Source: Streptomyces sp. Root1304 (GTDB lineage Bacteria > Actinomycetota > Actinomycetes > Streptomycetales > Streptomycetaceae). From it: a stretch of DNA of 64,000 nucleotides. The position numbers and the translations under genes are program-made. Positions 43,405 through 52,500 of the stretch are shown one piece after another. Numbering within the stretch: the first letter of the stretch is position 1; each line of letters begins with the position of its first letter. Below the pieces are notes generated by a model, which saw only the letters and a list, made by a program, of their open reading frames with translations, made no database searches and was not told the DNA's origin. The stretch covers positions 327,727 through 391,726 of the forward strand of contig NZ_LMEP01000026.1 in NCBI RefSeq assembly GCF_001426405.1, read 5' to 3'.

Positions 43405-44520
43405 TCAGACCAGCGGCTTCACCGACATCAGGAGGTGGCGGTGGGTGCCCGTCGGGCCGTCGGTGAGGAGTGCCCGCTGGCCCGGGCCCAGGAGGTGGAA
43501 GTGGATCTCCGGGGCGTCCAGCGTGGTGAGGGCGTCCAGCAGGTAGTTCGGGTTGAAGGCGACCGTCAGCGTGTCCGGGCCGGTGAGGGTGGCCGGCAGG
43601 TGCTGGGAGGCCACGTCGTCCTCGTAACCCGCCTGGAGGTGGATCGACGTGGGGGTGAAGGTCAGCTGGACCGGGCTGTCGCCCTCGGCGACGACCGCGA
43701 CCCGCTTCACGGCCTCGGTCAGCGGCGCCCGCCCGGTGGTCGCGAGGGCGTGCTCGCCCAGGGCGAAGAGCTTGTCGTGGCGGGGGAGCCGCCCGTCGAG
43801 CAGCCGGGTGGTGGTGCGCAGCCCGGCGCTCTCGAAGCCGATCGAGCCGCCGTCCAGGGCGAGCCGGGCCGGGCCGGTGCCCGCGAGGGAGCGGGCGATC
43901 TCGGTGAGGCGGCGGGCCGGGACGACCACGTCGGCGGCCGAGGGGGTGCCGCTCCCGGGCGTGTCGGTCCCCGGCTGCCACTCCAGGGTGCGGACGGCGT
44001 AGCGATAGCGGTCGGTGGCGGCCAGGGTCATGACCGTGCCGTCGAGGGCGAGGCGTATCCCGGTGAGGACCGGCAGCGAGTCGTCCCGGCCCGCCGCCAC
44101 CGCCACCTGGCCGACCGCCGCGGCGAAGGCGTCGCCGTCCACCAGGCCGCGGATCTCGGGCAGCTCGGGCGGCGCGGGGTGGTCGTCGAGCGGCAGCAGG
44201 GAGAGCCCGAAACGGGCGTCGCCGGAGGTCACCGTGAGCCGGGAGCCCTCCACCGCGAGCCGTGCCCGGCCGCGCGGGAGCACCTTGCAGATGTCGAGCA
44301 GCCGCCGGCCCAGGACCAGCGCCCGGCCCTCGATGTCGGTGTCCGCCTCGACCTCGATCCGGGCCGAGGCCTCGTGGTCGAGGCCGGAGACGCGCAGCCG
44401 TCCGTCCGCCGCGTCCAGGACCAGCCCCCCGAGGACGGGCAGGGGGGAGCGGGCCGGCAGGACGCGTGCGGCCCAGGACACGGCGTCGGTCAGCACGGAG
44501 CTGTCGATACGGAATTCCAT
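43405..44520 (-). CDS. DNA polymerase III beta-clamp paralogue (DnaN-like)
   Basis: A 371-residue sliding-clamp homologue with three clamp-like repeats (DAVSWAARVLPARSPLPVL; AVGQVAVAAGRDDSLPVLTG; LTEAVKRVAVVAEGD). The C-terminus THRHLLMSVKPLV resembles the MPMRL-type end of DnaN. It is not next to dnaA, so it is a second clamp rather than the essential one. ATG 44520 follows a TAGCGT box by 7 nt, consistent with leaderless expression. Confidence 0.9.
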   Translation of the reverse strand: MEFRIDSSVLTDAVSWAARVLPARSPLPVLGGLVLDAADGRLRVSGLDHEASARIEVEADTDIEGRALVLGRRLLDICKVLPRGRARLAVEGSRLTVTSGDARFGLSLLPLDDHPAPPELPEIRGLVDGDAFAAAVGQVAVAAGRDDSLPVLTGIRLALDGTVMTLAATDRYRYAVRTLEWQPGTDTPGSGTPSAADVVVPARRLTEIARSLAGTGPARLALDGGSIGFESAGLRTTTRLLDGRLPRHDKLFALGEHALATTGRAPLTEAVKRVAVVAEGDSPVQLTFTPTSIHLQAGYEDDVASQHLPATLTGPDTLTVAFNPNYLLDALTTLDAPEIHFHLLGPGQRALLTDGPTGTHRHLLMSVKPLV

Positions 44521-44690
44521 GCCACCGACGCTAGCGACCCCCACTGACAACGGCGTTGACCAGCGGGTTCGGCCGTCCCGGCCGTCCGCGGGGGAGGGGG
44601 CCGGGGACGGATCCGGCCGTACGGGAAGGGAATCGCCCCCCTGATCGTTCCTCGCTGTGAGCGTGACAGCGATCAGCAGGGGGAGAGAAC

Positions 44691-45842
44691 ATGACTGACG
44701 TCCACGGCACGGTGGAGCCCGGATTCGAGTCCGTACGGGAGGAGTTCGCCACCGTCGTGGCGAACGAGGCGCGGGACGGCGGAGCCCAGCTCGCCGTCCA
44801 CCACCGCGGCCGGCTCGTCGTCGACCTCTGGGGCGGCGACGGGGTCGACGGGGACTCGCTCCTCGGCCTCTACTCCTCCTCCAAGGGCGCCATGGCCCTC
44901 GTCACCGCCCTCCTCGTCCAGGACGGGATGCTCGACCTGGACCGCGAAGTGGCCTCCTGGTGGCCCGAGTTCGCCGCCGAGGGCAAGGGGAGGCTGACCC
45001 TGCGCCAGCTGCTCGCCCACCGGTCCGGCGTGATCGGCGCCGACGGCGGCTTCACCCTCGACGAGCTGGCCGACGACCGGGTGGTCGCCGCCCGCCTCGC
45101 CGGCCAGCGCCCCTTCTGGGAGCCCGGCACCGCCCACGGCTACCACGCCCTCGTCATCGGCGCCCTCGTCGGCGAGGTCGTCCTGCGGGCCACCGGCCGG
45201 ACGATCCCGGAACTGTTCGAGGAGAGGGTCCGGGCCCCGTACGCCCTCGACTACTACCTGGGCCTGCCCGAGGAGCTCGAACCCCGCTTCCGTACGGCCC
45301 TGCCGATGCTGCCCACACCCGCCGAGCAGGCCCTCCTCGCGGCGAACCCGATCGCGCCGGACAGCCTCATGGGCATCGCGTTCAACTTCCACGCGGACCC
45401 GCCGTTCGACATCGTCGGCTACGCCAACTCCCGTACGGTGCGGGAGAAGGCCCCGCTCTCCGGCGGCGGCATCGGCTCCGCGCGCGGCCTCTCCCGGATG
45501 TACGCGACGATCGCCGGCGAGCTCGGCGGGCGGCCCCCGCTCCTGAAGCCGGACACCCTGGCCGAGGCCGCCCGGATCCACTCCGCGGGCACGGACAGGG
45601 TGACGGGCGAGGAGAACACCTTCGGCCTCGGATTCGTCGCGATGGCCGCCCGCTACCCGGCCCTCGGCCCGGGCGCCCTCGGACACAGCGGCGCCCCCGG
45701 CTCGCAGGCCTTCGCCGACCCGGCGACCGGCCTCGCGTACAGCTACACCCGCCGCCGCTTCGCCTTCGGCGGGGGCCCCGGCGCCGCCGAGAACGACCGG
45801 CTGATCCCTGCCGTGGTCGCGGCGGCCGCGAAGCGGAGCTAG
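44691..45842 (+). CDS. Beta-lactamase-fold serine hydrolase/esterase
   Basis: A 383-residue protein of the class C beta-lactamase/EstB family. The SxxK active site is at residues 62-65 (YSSSKGAM), the YxN-equivalent Tyr is in TAHGYHALVIG, and the third motif is GHSGAPGSQ. There is no signal peptide, so it is probably a cytoplasmic esterase or peptidase rather than a resistance enzyme. ATG 44691 follows a GGGGGAGAG site. Confidence 0.92.
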   Translation: MTDVHGTVEPGFESVREEFATVVANEARDGGAQLAVHHRGRLVVDLWGGDGVDGDSLLGLYSSSKGAMALVTALLVQDGMLDLDREVASWWPEFAAEGKGRLTLRQLLAHRSGVIGADGGFTLDELADDRVVAARLAGQRPFWEPGTAHGYHALVIGALVGEVVLRATGRTIPELFEERVRAPYALDYYLGLPEELEPRFRTALPMLPTPAEQALLAANPIAPDSLMGIAFNFHADPPFDIVGYANSRTVREKAPLSGGGIGSARGLSRMYATIAGELGGRPPLLKPDTLAEAARIHSAGTDRVTGEENTFGLGFVAMAARYPALGPGALGHSGAPGSQAFADPATGLAYSYTRRRFAFGGGPGAAENDRLIPAVVAAAAKRS

Positions 45843-45881
45843 TGCCGCACCCTTCCGACGGGAAACGCCCTGGTGGAAGGG

Positions 45882-45923
45882 CCGGAGAGGGCGCACCGTA
45901 ATTCATTGGCGCGCCCTCTCCGG
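45882..45923. terminator. Terminator after the esterase gene
   Basis: 13-bp arms CCGGAGAGGGCGC and GCGCCCTCTCCGG with a 16-nt loop. Confidence 0.7.
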
Positions 45924-45935
45924 GTTTCGTAGGGT
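45906..45935 (+). promoter_or_regulatory. Promoter upstream of the Ro gene
   Basis: TTGGCG (45906-45911), 18 bp, TAGGGT (45930-45935). Transcription would start near 45942, more than 200 nt before the Ro start codon, leaving room for a separate small RNA. Confidence 0.5.
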
Positions 45936-45941
45936 GGCGTC

Positions 45942-46164
45942 GCGACCGCGCCTCCGATGCGCTCGGCTGCGGCTACTTCTTCCGAAACCAAGTGACGCCG
46001 CCGCCACTTCCGATCTCGGCGGCGCGGGCGTCTTCGCCCCGCCACCCGCCACCGGGCAGTCCTCGCCCGGTCGGGCCGTCGCCCGCCGGGCCGTGTGGCC
46101 GGGCCTTCCCGTTCTCCGAATCCGGGGGGATTCCCTGCCTCGTCACACCCGACGCGTCTCCAAG
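45942..46164 (+). other. Long leader of the Ro gene; possible Y-RNA-like region
   Basis: About 220 nt without a gene. CCGCGCC (45946-45952) can pair with GGCGCGG (46021-46027), closing an 80-nt RNA that contains an AAGTG/CACTT hairpin (about 45990-46010). Bacterial Ro proteins are often encoded beside their Y RNA, which motivates the suggestion, but no conserved Y-RNA motif was identified with certainty. Confidence 0.25.
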
Positions 46165-47793
46165 ATGTGGACCGAGATGCTCGTGGCCCCGCACGTCGCC
46201 GCCGCTGCGGCCGCCGCCGCAGCCGCCTACGTACCGCCCCCGCGGCTTCACCGCGGGCCCGCCGGCCAGTACTTCCACACCCACGAGGGCGCTCCTGCCT
46301 TCGTCCGGGAGCCCCGCGACGAGCTCTACCTCCTCGCCGTCGGCGCCTTCGCCTCCCAGCGGACCTTCTACGAGAGCGGCGAGGACCGCGACACGCGGTA
46401 CGCCCGGCTCGTCGGTGAACTCGCGGTGGAGGACCCCGAGTGGACGGCCGGCCTGCTGCGCTGGCTCCGGAGCGAGGGCAACATGCGCACGGCGTCCCTG
46501 GTGGGCGCCGCCGCGTACGTCCGGGCCCGGCTGGCGGCCGGGGCGACCGGAGGCCCGTCCAACCGGTCCGTGATCGACTCGGTGCTCCGGCGCGCCGACG
46601 AGCCCGGCGAGCTGCTCGCCCACTGGATCGCCACGTACGGCCGCAAGGTGCCGCAGCCCGTGAAGCGGGGCGTCGCCGACGGCGTGCGCCGGCTCTACAC
46701 CTCGCGCTCCCTGCTCAAGTACGACACCGCGTCGAAGGCCTTCCGCTTCGGCGACGTGCTCAACCTGGTGCACGCCTCGCCCGACCCCGACAAGCCCTGG
46801 CAGGGTGACCTCTTCCGGTACGCCCTGGACCGCCGCCACCACCCGGAGCAGGCGGTTCCGCCGGCCTCCGACCGGCTGCTGACCGCCCACCGGGCGCTGA
46901 TGGAGACGGCCCCGGAGGAGCGGCGGGCGCTGGTGACCGGCCCGGGCGGCTCCGAGCGGCTGGCCGAGGCGGGCCTGACGTGGGAGGCCCTGGCCGGCTG
47001 GCTCCACGGGCCGATGGACGCCGCCGTCTGGGAGGCCGTGATCCCCGCGATGGGGTCGATGGCCCTCCTGCGGAACCTGCGGAACTTCGACGGGGCGGGG
47101 ATCTCCGACGAAGCCGCGGCCGGGGTCGCCGCCCGGCTCGCGGACCCCGCCGAGGTCGCCAGGGCCCGGCAGTTCCCCTTCCGCTACCTGGCCGCCCACC
47201 GGCACGCGCCGTCGCCGCGCTGGGCGGCCGCGCTGGAGGAGGCGCTGGGGCACTCCCTGTCCCACGTCCCCGCCCTGCCCGGCCGGACCCTGATCCTGGT
47301 CGACCGCTCCGACTCCATGTTCTGGGACACCGTCTCCGAGCGGTCCCGGCTGACCCGCGCGGACGCGGCGGCCGTGTTCGGCACGGCGCTGGCCCAGCGC
47401 GCCGAGCGGGCGGACCTGGTGGAGTTCGGCTGGGGCAGCGCGGAGGTGCCGTTCGCCCCGGGCGAGCCGGTGCTCGCGGTGCTCGACCGGTTCCGCAGCC
47501 TCGGCGGCACCTACACCGCGAAGGCGATACGGAAGCACTACCGGGAGCACGACCGGGTCCTGATCGTCACCGACGAGCAGACCGCCGCGTACGGGCCCGG
47601 CGACCCGACCGAACCGGTCCCGGCCGACGTCCCGGTCTATACCTGGAACCTGGCGGGGTACCTGCCCGCCCACGCACCCACGGGCCCCCACCGGCACACC
47701 TTCGGAGGGCTCACGGACGCCGCCTTCCGGATGGTCGGCCTGGTGGAGGCGGGGCGCGCGGCGGCATGGCCATGGACGGCGACCGGTCGCTGA
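46165..47793 (+). CDS. TROVE-domain (Ro60/Rsr-like) RNA-binding protein
   Basis: A 542-residue Ro orthologue. The HEAT-like TROVE ring covers residues about 40-360 (DELYLLAVGAFASQRTFYES; GLLRWLRSEGNMRTASLVGA; LLAHWIATYGRKVPQPVKRG). A vWA domain with the metal site DRSDS starts at Asp380. In Deinococcus and Salmonella such proteins bind Y RNAs and work with PNPase in RNA turnover under stress. The start is uncertain (ATG 46165 or 46177; neither has a ribosome site), and the N-terminus contains a ten-Ala run. Confidence 0.92.
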   Translation: MWTEMLVAPHVAAAAAAAAAAYVPPPRLHRGPAGQYFHTHEGAPAFVREPRDELYLLAVGAFASQRTFYESGEDRDTRYARLVGELAVEDPEWTAGLLRWLRSEGNMRTASLVGAAAYVRARLAAGATGGPSNRSVIDSVLRRADEPGELLAHWIATYGRKVPQPVKRGVADGVRRLYTSRSLLKYDTASKAFRFGDVLNLVHASPDPDKPWQGDLFRYALDRRHHPEQAVPPASDRLLTAHRALMETAPEERRALVTGPGGSERLAEAGLTWEALAGWLHGPMDAAVWEAVIPAMGSMALLRNLRNFDGAGISDEAAAGVAARLADPAEVARARQFPFRYLAAHRHAPSPRWAAALEEALGHSLSHVPALPGRTLILVDRSDSMFWDTVSERSRLTRADAAAVFGTALAQRAERADLVEFGWGSAEVPFAPGEPVLAVLDRFRSLGGTYTAKAIRKHYREHDRVLIVTDEQTAAYGPGDPTEPVPADVPVYTWNLAGYLPAHAPTGPHRHTFGGLTDAAFRMVGLVEAGRAAAWPWTATGR

Positions 47794-47848
47794 GCCGCGG
47801 CCCACGCGCGGGGGAACGCTCCCGCCGGGGAACGCCGGGGAACGCCGA

Positions 47849-47882
47849 GCGCCCGCCTTCCGCTGCTGCGGAGGGCGGGCGC
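47849..47882. terminator. Terminator between converging Ro and YceI genes
   Basis: 15-nt arms starting GCGCCCGCC, with one G-U pair and a TGCT loop. Confidence 0.7.
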
Positions 47883-47895
47883 GCTCGTGTGCCGG

Positions 47896-47948
47896 TCCGG
47901 AGGGGGCTCCGGGGTCAGGCGTTCCGGAGGAGGCTCCGGGGTCAGGCG
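47896..47948. repeat. 27-bp tandem duplication spanning the YceI stop codon
   Basis: 26-bp copies (47896-47921 and 47923-47948) differ at one base and share GGCTCCGGGGTCAGGCG. The right copy contains the YceI TGA, so the duplicated stop is in frame with it 27 bp downstream. Confidence 0.85.
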
Positions 47949-48553
47949 GCGTTCTTGATCGCGGAGATGTCGAAGTTCAGCTTGACCTTGTCGGAGACCA
48001 TCACGCCACCGGTCTCCAGGGCCGCGTTCCAGGTCAGGCCCCATGCGGAGCGCAGGATCTCGGCGGAGCCCTCGAAGCCGACGCGCTCGTTGCCGTAGAC
48101 GTCGGTCGCGGTGCCGTTGAACTCCAGGTCGATGGAGAGCGGCTTGGTGACGTCCCTGATGGTCAGGTCGCCGGTGACCCGGTACTTGTCGCCGCCCAGC
48201 TGCTCGGCGGTGGTGGAGCGGAAGCTCATCAGGGGGAACTGCTCGGCGTCGAAGAAGTCACCGCTGCGGAGGTGGCCGTCGCGGTCGCCGATGCCGGTGT
48301 CGATGGAGGCGATCTTGACGTCGATCGAGGCGGAGGAAGCGCCCGGGTTCGCACCGTCGAGCTTCAGCGCGCCCTCGTGCTCGGCGAAGGTGCCGCGGAC
48401 GTTGGTGACCATCGCGTGGCGGACGGTGAAGCCGATGCTGCTGTGAGCCGGGTCGATGGTGTAGTCGCCGGTGAGGGCGGCCAGGGCCGGGTCGACCGGC
48501 AGGGTGGCGGTGGCGACGGCGGACTCGGTGTTCTTGCGGCCGAAGAGACCCAT
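47942..48553 (-). CDS. YceI-family lipocalin-like protein
   Basis: A 203-residue protein. ATG 48553 has AAGGAGC 5-6 nt upstream. Motifs are DYTIDPAHSSIGFTVRHAMV, VRGTFAEHEG, DRDGHLRSGDFFDAEQFP and the GDLTIRDVTKPLSIDLEFNG strand. The family binds polyisoprenoids in a beta-barrel. There is no obvious signal peptide; the first 30 residues are a short variable tail. Its promoter carries two palindromic sites, which suggests tight repression of the MarR type seen for many actinobacterial yceI genes. Confidence 0.93.
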   Translation of the reverse strand: MGLFGRKNTESAVATATLPVDPALAALTGDYTIDPAHSSIGFTVRHAMVTNVRGTFAEHEGALKLDGANPGASSASIDVKIASIDTGIGDRDGHLRSGDFFDAEQFPLMSFRSTTAEQLGGDKYRVTGDLTIRDVTKPLSIDLEFNGTATDVYGNERVGFEGSAEILRSAWGLTWNAALETGGVMVSDKVKLNFDISAIKNAA

Positions 48554-48575
48554 GACATGCTCCTTGTCGGTGTTT

Positions 48576-48626
48576 GTTGAACCTTCAACGAGAACGACTG
48601 TAACTCCATTCCGTTTAACTTTCAAC
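48576..48626 (-). promoter_or_regulatory. yceI promoter with two operators
   Basis: Minus strand: TTGAAA (48625-48620), 17 bp, TACAGT (48602-48597). GTTGAACCTTCAAC at 48576-48589 is a perfect palindrome just downstream of the transcription start. A one-mismatch copy, GTTTAACTTTCAAC (48613-48626), covers the -35 box. The two are 37 bp apart. Confidence 0.75.
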
Positions 48627-48700
48627 ATCTAGGGAAGTTGTTCATCCGGACGGCGTCACGGCGACACCGACGCCCTCTGGCGGACGCGCGTAGAACTACG

Positions 48701-48840
48701 GCACCATCTCCCTGGCGCCACCGGATGCACCGGCACCACGCGCCACCGGCACCACCGGCACCACGCGCCACCGCTCGCACCCGCACCACGCGCCACCGCT
48801 CGCACCCGCACCACGCGCCACCGGCACCACCTGCACCGCC
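48701..48840. repeat. 25-bp tandem repeat array
   Basis: Units at 48720-48744, 48745-48769, 48770-48794 and 48795-48819, plus a degenerate unit at each end. All end in CACCACGCGCC; units three and four are identical. They directly abut one another, without spacers. The array fills the divergent yceI/48880 region. Confidence 0.9.
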
Positions 48841-48879
48841 GTCCCCACCCGTCACGGTCATCAGCAGGAGGCACTCCCG

Positions 48880-49389
48880 ATGAAGCTCCGCTCCGTCCTC
48901 ACGGCCCTCGGCCTCGTCCTCGGCGCACTCTTCGCGCCCGGCGTCGGCGTCCTCACCGCCGCCGGCGAGGCCCACGCCGTCACCAAGATCAGCCACGCCA
49001 CCGCGACCTCGATGTTCCGGAACTCCGGCATCACCTGGTCCTCCTCCGGCGGCTGCTCGGACCGGTACAACTCCACCTGTACGTCCTTCGAGCAGCTCAA
49101 CCTCCCCACCGCCCAGGGCGCCCAGACCCTCAAGAGCGCCAGCGGCTGCGCCCTCAACATCACCGGCGGCACCGAGACCGGCCACGCGAGCGGCACGTAC
49201 TCGCACTGGAACGGCTACAAGCTCGACTTCGCCAAGGGCACCTGCGTCACCAACTACGTCAAGAACACGTTCACGTACATCGGCCTCCGCGGTGACGGGG
49301 CCCCGCAGTGGAAGTCCGGCGCCGGCAACGTCTACGCCGACGAGGGCAACCACTGGGACGTGACGTTCTACAACTGCGGCGGCTGCTGA
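48880..49389 (+). CDS. Small secreted protein, M15/VanY-like peptidase fold
   Basis: A 169-residue exported protein. ATG 48880 has AGGAGG upstream. The Sec signal covers residues 1-33 with the cleavage motif AHA. Six cysteines in the mature part suggest disulfides. SHWNGYKLD and the later GNHWDVTF match the SHxxGxxxD...HWDV zinc-ligand pattern of D-Ala-D-Ala metallopeptidases, implying action on peptidoglycan peptides. The family name is from motif recall; the protein is shorter than VanY. Confidence 0.8.
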   Translation: MKLRSVLTALGLVLGALFAPGVGVLTAAGEAHAVTKISHATATSMFRNSGITWSSSGGCSDRYNSTCTSFEQLNLPTAQGAQTLKSASGCALNITGGTETGHASGTYSHWNGYKLDFAKGTCVTNYVKNTFTYIGLRGDGAPQWKSGAGNVYADEGNHWDVTFYNCGGC

Positions 49390-49426
49390 CCCCCGTACCG
49401 TCCGAAAGGGCCCTCTTCGGTGGTCA

Positions 49427-49456
49427 CTTGGACTAACCGAAGGGGGTTCTTGGACT
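49427..49456. repeat. CTTGGACT direct repeats upstream of the GH101 gene
   Basis: CTTGGACT occurs at 49427-49434 and 49449-49456, 22 bp apart (two helical turns), about 70-90 bp upstream of the start. A TTGACG box follows at 49483-49488. A role as regulator site is inferred. Confidence 0.4.
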
Positions 49457-49518
49457 GGCGGCCTCCGCATGGCGTGATCTCGTTGACGGTGCCGCCGGGG
49501 CCGGGCCAACTAGTGCGC

Positions 49519-52500
49519 ATGCCCCTCCCGAACTCGCGAAGAATCCGTGCGGCCTGCGCACTCGCCACCGCCTCGTCCGCCGTGTTCGCCCTGGCCGGGC
49601 CCGCCCTCGCGGAGGGCCCGGCGACCCCGGCCCCGCTCGCCGGGACCGTCACGGCCGCCACCCCCGTCATCGGCTCGCCCCTGCTCTCCGTCGCCGTCGC
49701 CGAGGACTTCCCGCGCGTCCTCTCGTACACCGACCGCGCGACCGGCGCCCGCCTCCTCGGCAGTACGGCCCCGGTCACCCAGGTCGTGCTCAACGGCACC
49801 GCCCGTACGGTCGCGGTCCGGGCCGCCCCCGTCCTGACGGCCTCCTCCGCCGCGTACACCCTCGCCTTCCCCGAGCTGCCCGGCGTGGAGATCGACGCCC
49901 GGCTGAGCGTCGAGGGGCGGACCACCACCTTCCGGGTGACCGCCGTCCGCGACACCGAGGCCTTCCGGGTCGGCACCCTCGACATACCAGGCCACGACCT
50001 GGTCTCCGTCGGCTCCGCGGACCCCGGCGCCGCCACCGCCTTCACCCGGCTCGACCCGGACTCCACCCGTACCGCCGACGTCTTCGCCCGGGTCACCGAC
50101 GCGACCGCCGCCGACGCGAACCCGGTCGGCGCGAGCTACGCCCTCGTCAACACCGGGCAGCTGGCCGCCGCCGTCGAGTCCAACTCCAGCTACGACAAGC
50201 CCGCCGGCGCCTCCGCCCGCGACGGCGCCCGCTTCTGGCACCAGGCCCGCAAGCAGACCACCGCCACCGGCACCGAGACCCGCGTCGGCGTCTGGTCCGG
50301 CCAGTGGACCTACCGCGGCGAGGGCGCCCCGCAGCCCGCGAGCGGCGCGGCACTGCCCTGGGCGAAGGTCGTCGTCACCCCCGACGCCAACGCCGACGGC
50401 ACCACCGACTGGCAGGACGGCGCCGTCGCCTTCCGCACCATCGGGATCAAGGCCCCCGGCAGCGAGGAGACCCCCGACCGGGTCGTCGCCCACATCCCGT
50501 TCAACTTCGCCTCCCAGGCCACCCACCCCTTCCTGCGCACCCTCGACGACGTCAAGCGGATCTCGCTCTCCACCGACGGACTCGGCCAGTTCGCCCTGCT
50601 CAAGGGCTACGGCTCCGAGGGCCACGACTCCGCCCACCCCGACTACGGCGGCAACTACAACAAGCGGGCCGGCGGCCTCGCCGACCTCAACGTCCTCCTC
50701 AAGGAGGGCCGGAAGTGGGGCGCGGACTTCGGCGTCCACGTCAACGCCACCGAGTCGTACCCCGAGGCGAAGAACTTCAGCGAGACCCTCGTCGACAGGG
50801 CCAAGCCCGGCTGGAACTGGCTCAACCAGAGCTACTACATCGACCAGCGCCGCGACATCAACAGCGGCGACCTCGCCCGGCGCTTCCAGCAGCTGCGCGA
50901 CGAGACCGACCCCAACCTCTCCACCCTCTACATCGACGTCTACTACACCCACGGGTGGATCGCCGACGAGACGATGCGGGCCGTCCAGGCCCAGGGGTGG
51001 AACGTCGCCACCGAGTGGTCCGAGAAGTTCGAACGGGCCTCCCTCTGGTCCCACTGGGCCAACGACCTCGACTACGGCGGCGCCACCAACAAGGGCCTCA
51101 ACTCCCGGATCGTCCGCTTCATCCGCAACGGCGAGAAGGACGTCTGGAACAACCACCCGGTCCTCGGCCAGACCGCCCTCGTCGACTTCGAGGGCTGGAC
51201 CGGCGAGACCGACTGGACCGCCTTCACCGCCAACATCTGGCAGCGGAACCTGCCCGCCAAGTACCTCCAGCAGCAGAAGATCACCCGCTGGAACGGCAAC
51301 GACCTCACCTTCACCGGCGAGGTCCGCGGCACCGTCGAGGACGGCCGCCGCACCTTCTACGACCACGGCCGCAAGGTCCTCGACGGCGAGGCCTATCTGC
51401 TCCCCTGGGACGACGGGAAGAAGCTCTACCACTACAACAGGTCCGGTGGCACGACGAGTTGGGCCGTCCCGCCCGGCGCCGGCTCGTACTCGGTGTACAA
51501 GCTCACCGACAACGGACGCGTGAAGACCGAGACCGTACGGCCCGTCGACGGGAAGGTCACCCTCGACGCCGTCGCCGGACAGCCCTACGTCCTCTACCCC
51601 GACCGCGCCCCCGACCAGGCCGCCCCCCGGTGGGGGCAGGGCACCCCGGTGAAGGACCCCGGCTTCAACGACGCCCGGCTCGACGCCTGGACCACGGCCG
51701 GCACCGTCGTCCGCGACACCGACGACCGGGGCCGCAACAGCGCGAAGCTCAGCGGCGCCGCCACCGCCTCGGTCCGCCAGCAGATCACCCGCCTCACCCC
51801 CGGCAGGCGGTACACCGCCTCCGTGCTCATCGAGGTCGAGCCCGGCGCCACCCGGCCCACCACACTCTCCGCCGGCGGCCGGTCCGTCACCGTCGAACGC
51901 TCCGCCCTCCAGGACCGGGTCGCCGCCTCCGACTGGAACGGCACCCGCTTCCAGCGTGCCAAGGTCACCTTCACCGCACCGGCCGGCGGCACCACCCCGC
52001 TCAAGATCGAGGCCGCGGCCGGCAGCACCGCCACCGTCCGCGTCGACGACGTCCGCATCGTCGCCAACGCCCCCGCCACCAGGGCCGGAACCCTCGTGTA
52101 CGAGGACTTCGAGGCCGTCGACCAGGGCTGGGGCCCCTTCCTCAAGGGCGACTCCGGCGGTACGACCGACCCGCGCACCCACATCGCCCAGCTGCACGCG
52201 CCCTTCACCCAGGCCGGCTGGAACGGCAAGCTCATCGACGACGTCATCGGCGGCGCCGAGAGCCTCAAGTCCCACGACGAGAACAGCGGACTCGTCTACC
52301 GGACCGCGCCCTGGACGGTCCCGATGAAGGACGGCCGCAGCTACCGGATCGAGTACGACTACCGCTCCAGCCACGCGGGCGCGTACGAGTGGGTCACCGG
52401 CTACGACCGCACCGACGGCACCTCCGTGGAGACCCGCCGCACCCCGATCGGACAGCGGAAGGCCGACGGCCACTTCTCGGAGACCGTCACCGCCGGCTGC

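Noticed and set aside
46100..46160. Short stretch with a T-loop-like GTTCTCCGAATCC, considered as a tRNA or tRNA-like RNA
   Set aside because: No matching acceptor or anticodon stems could be drawn.
48701..48840. Repeats considered as a CRISPR array
   Set aside because: Units abut directly without unique spacers, and there are no cas genes nearby.
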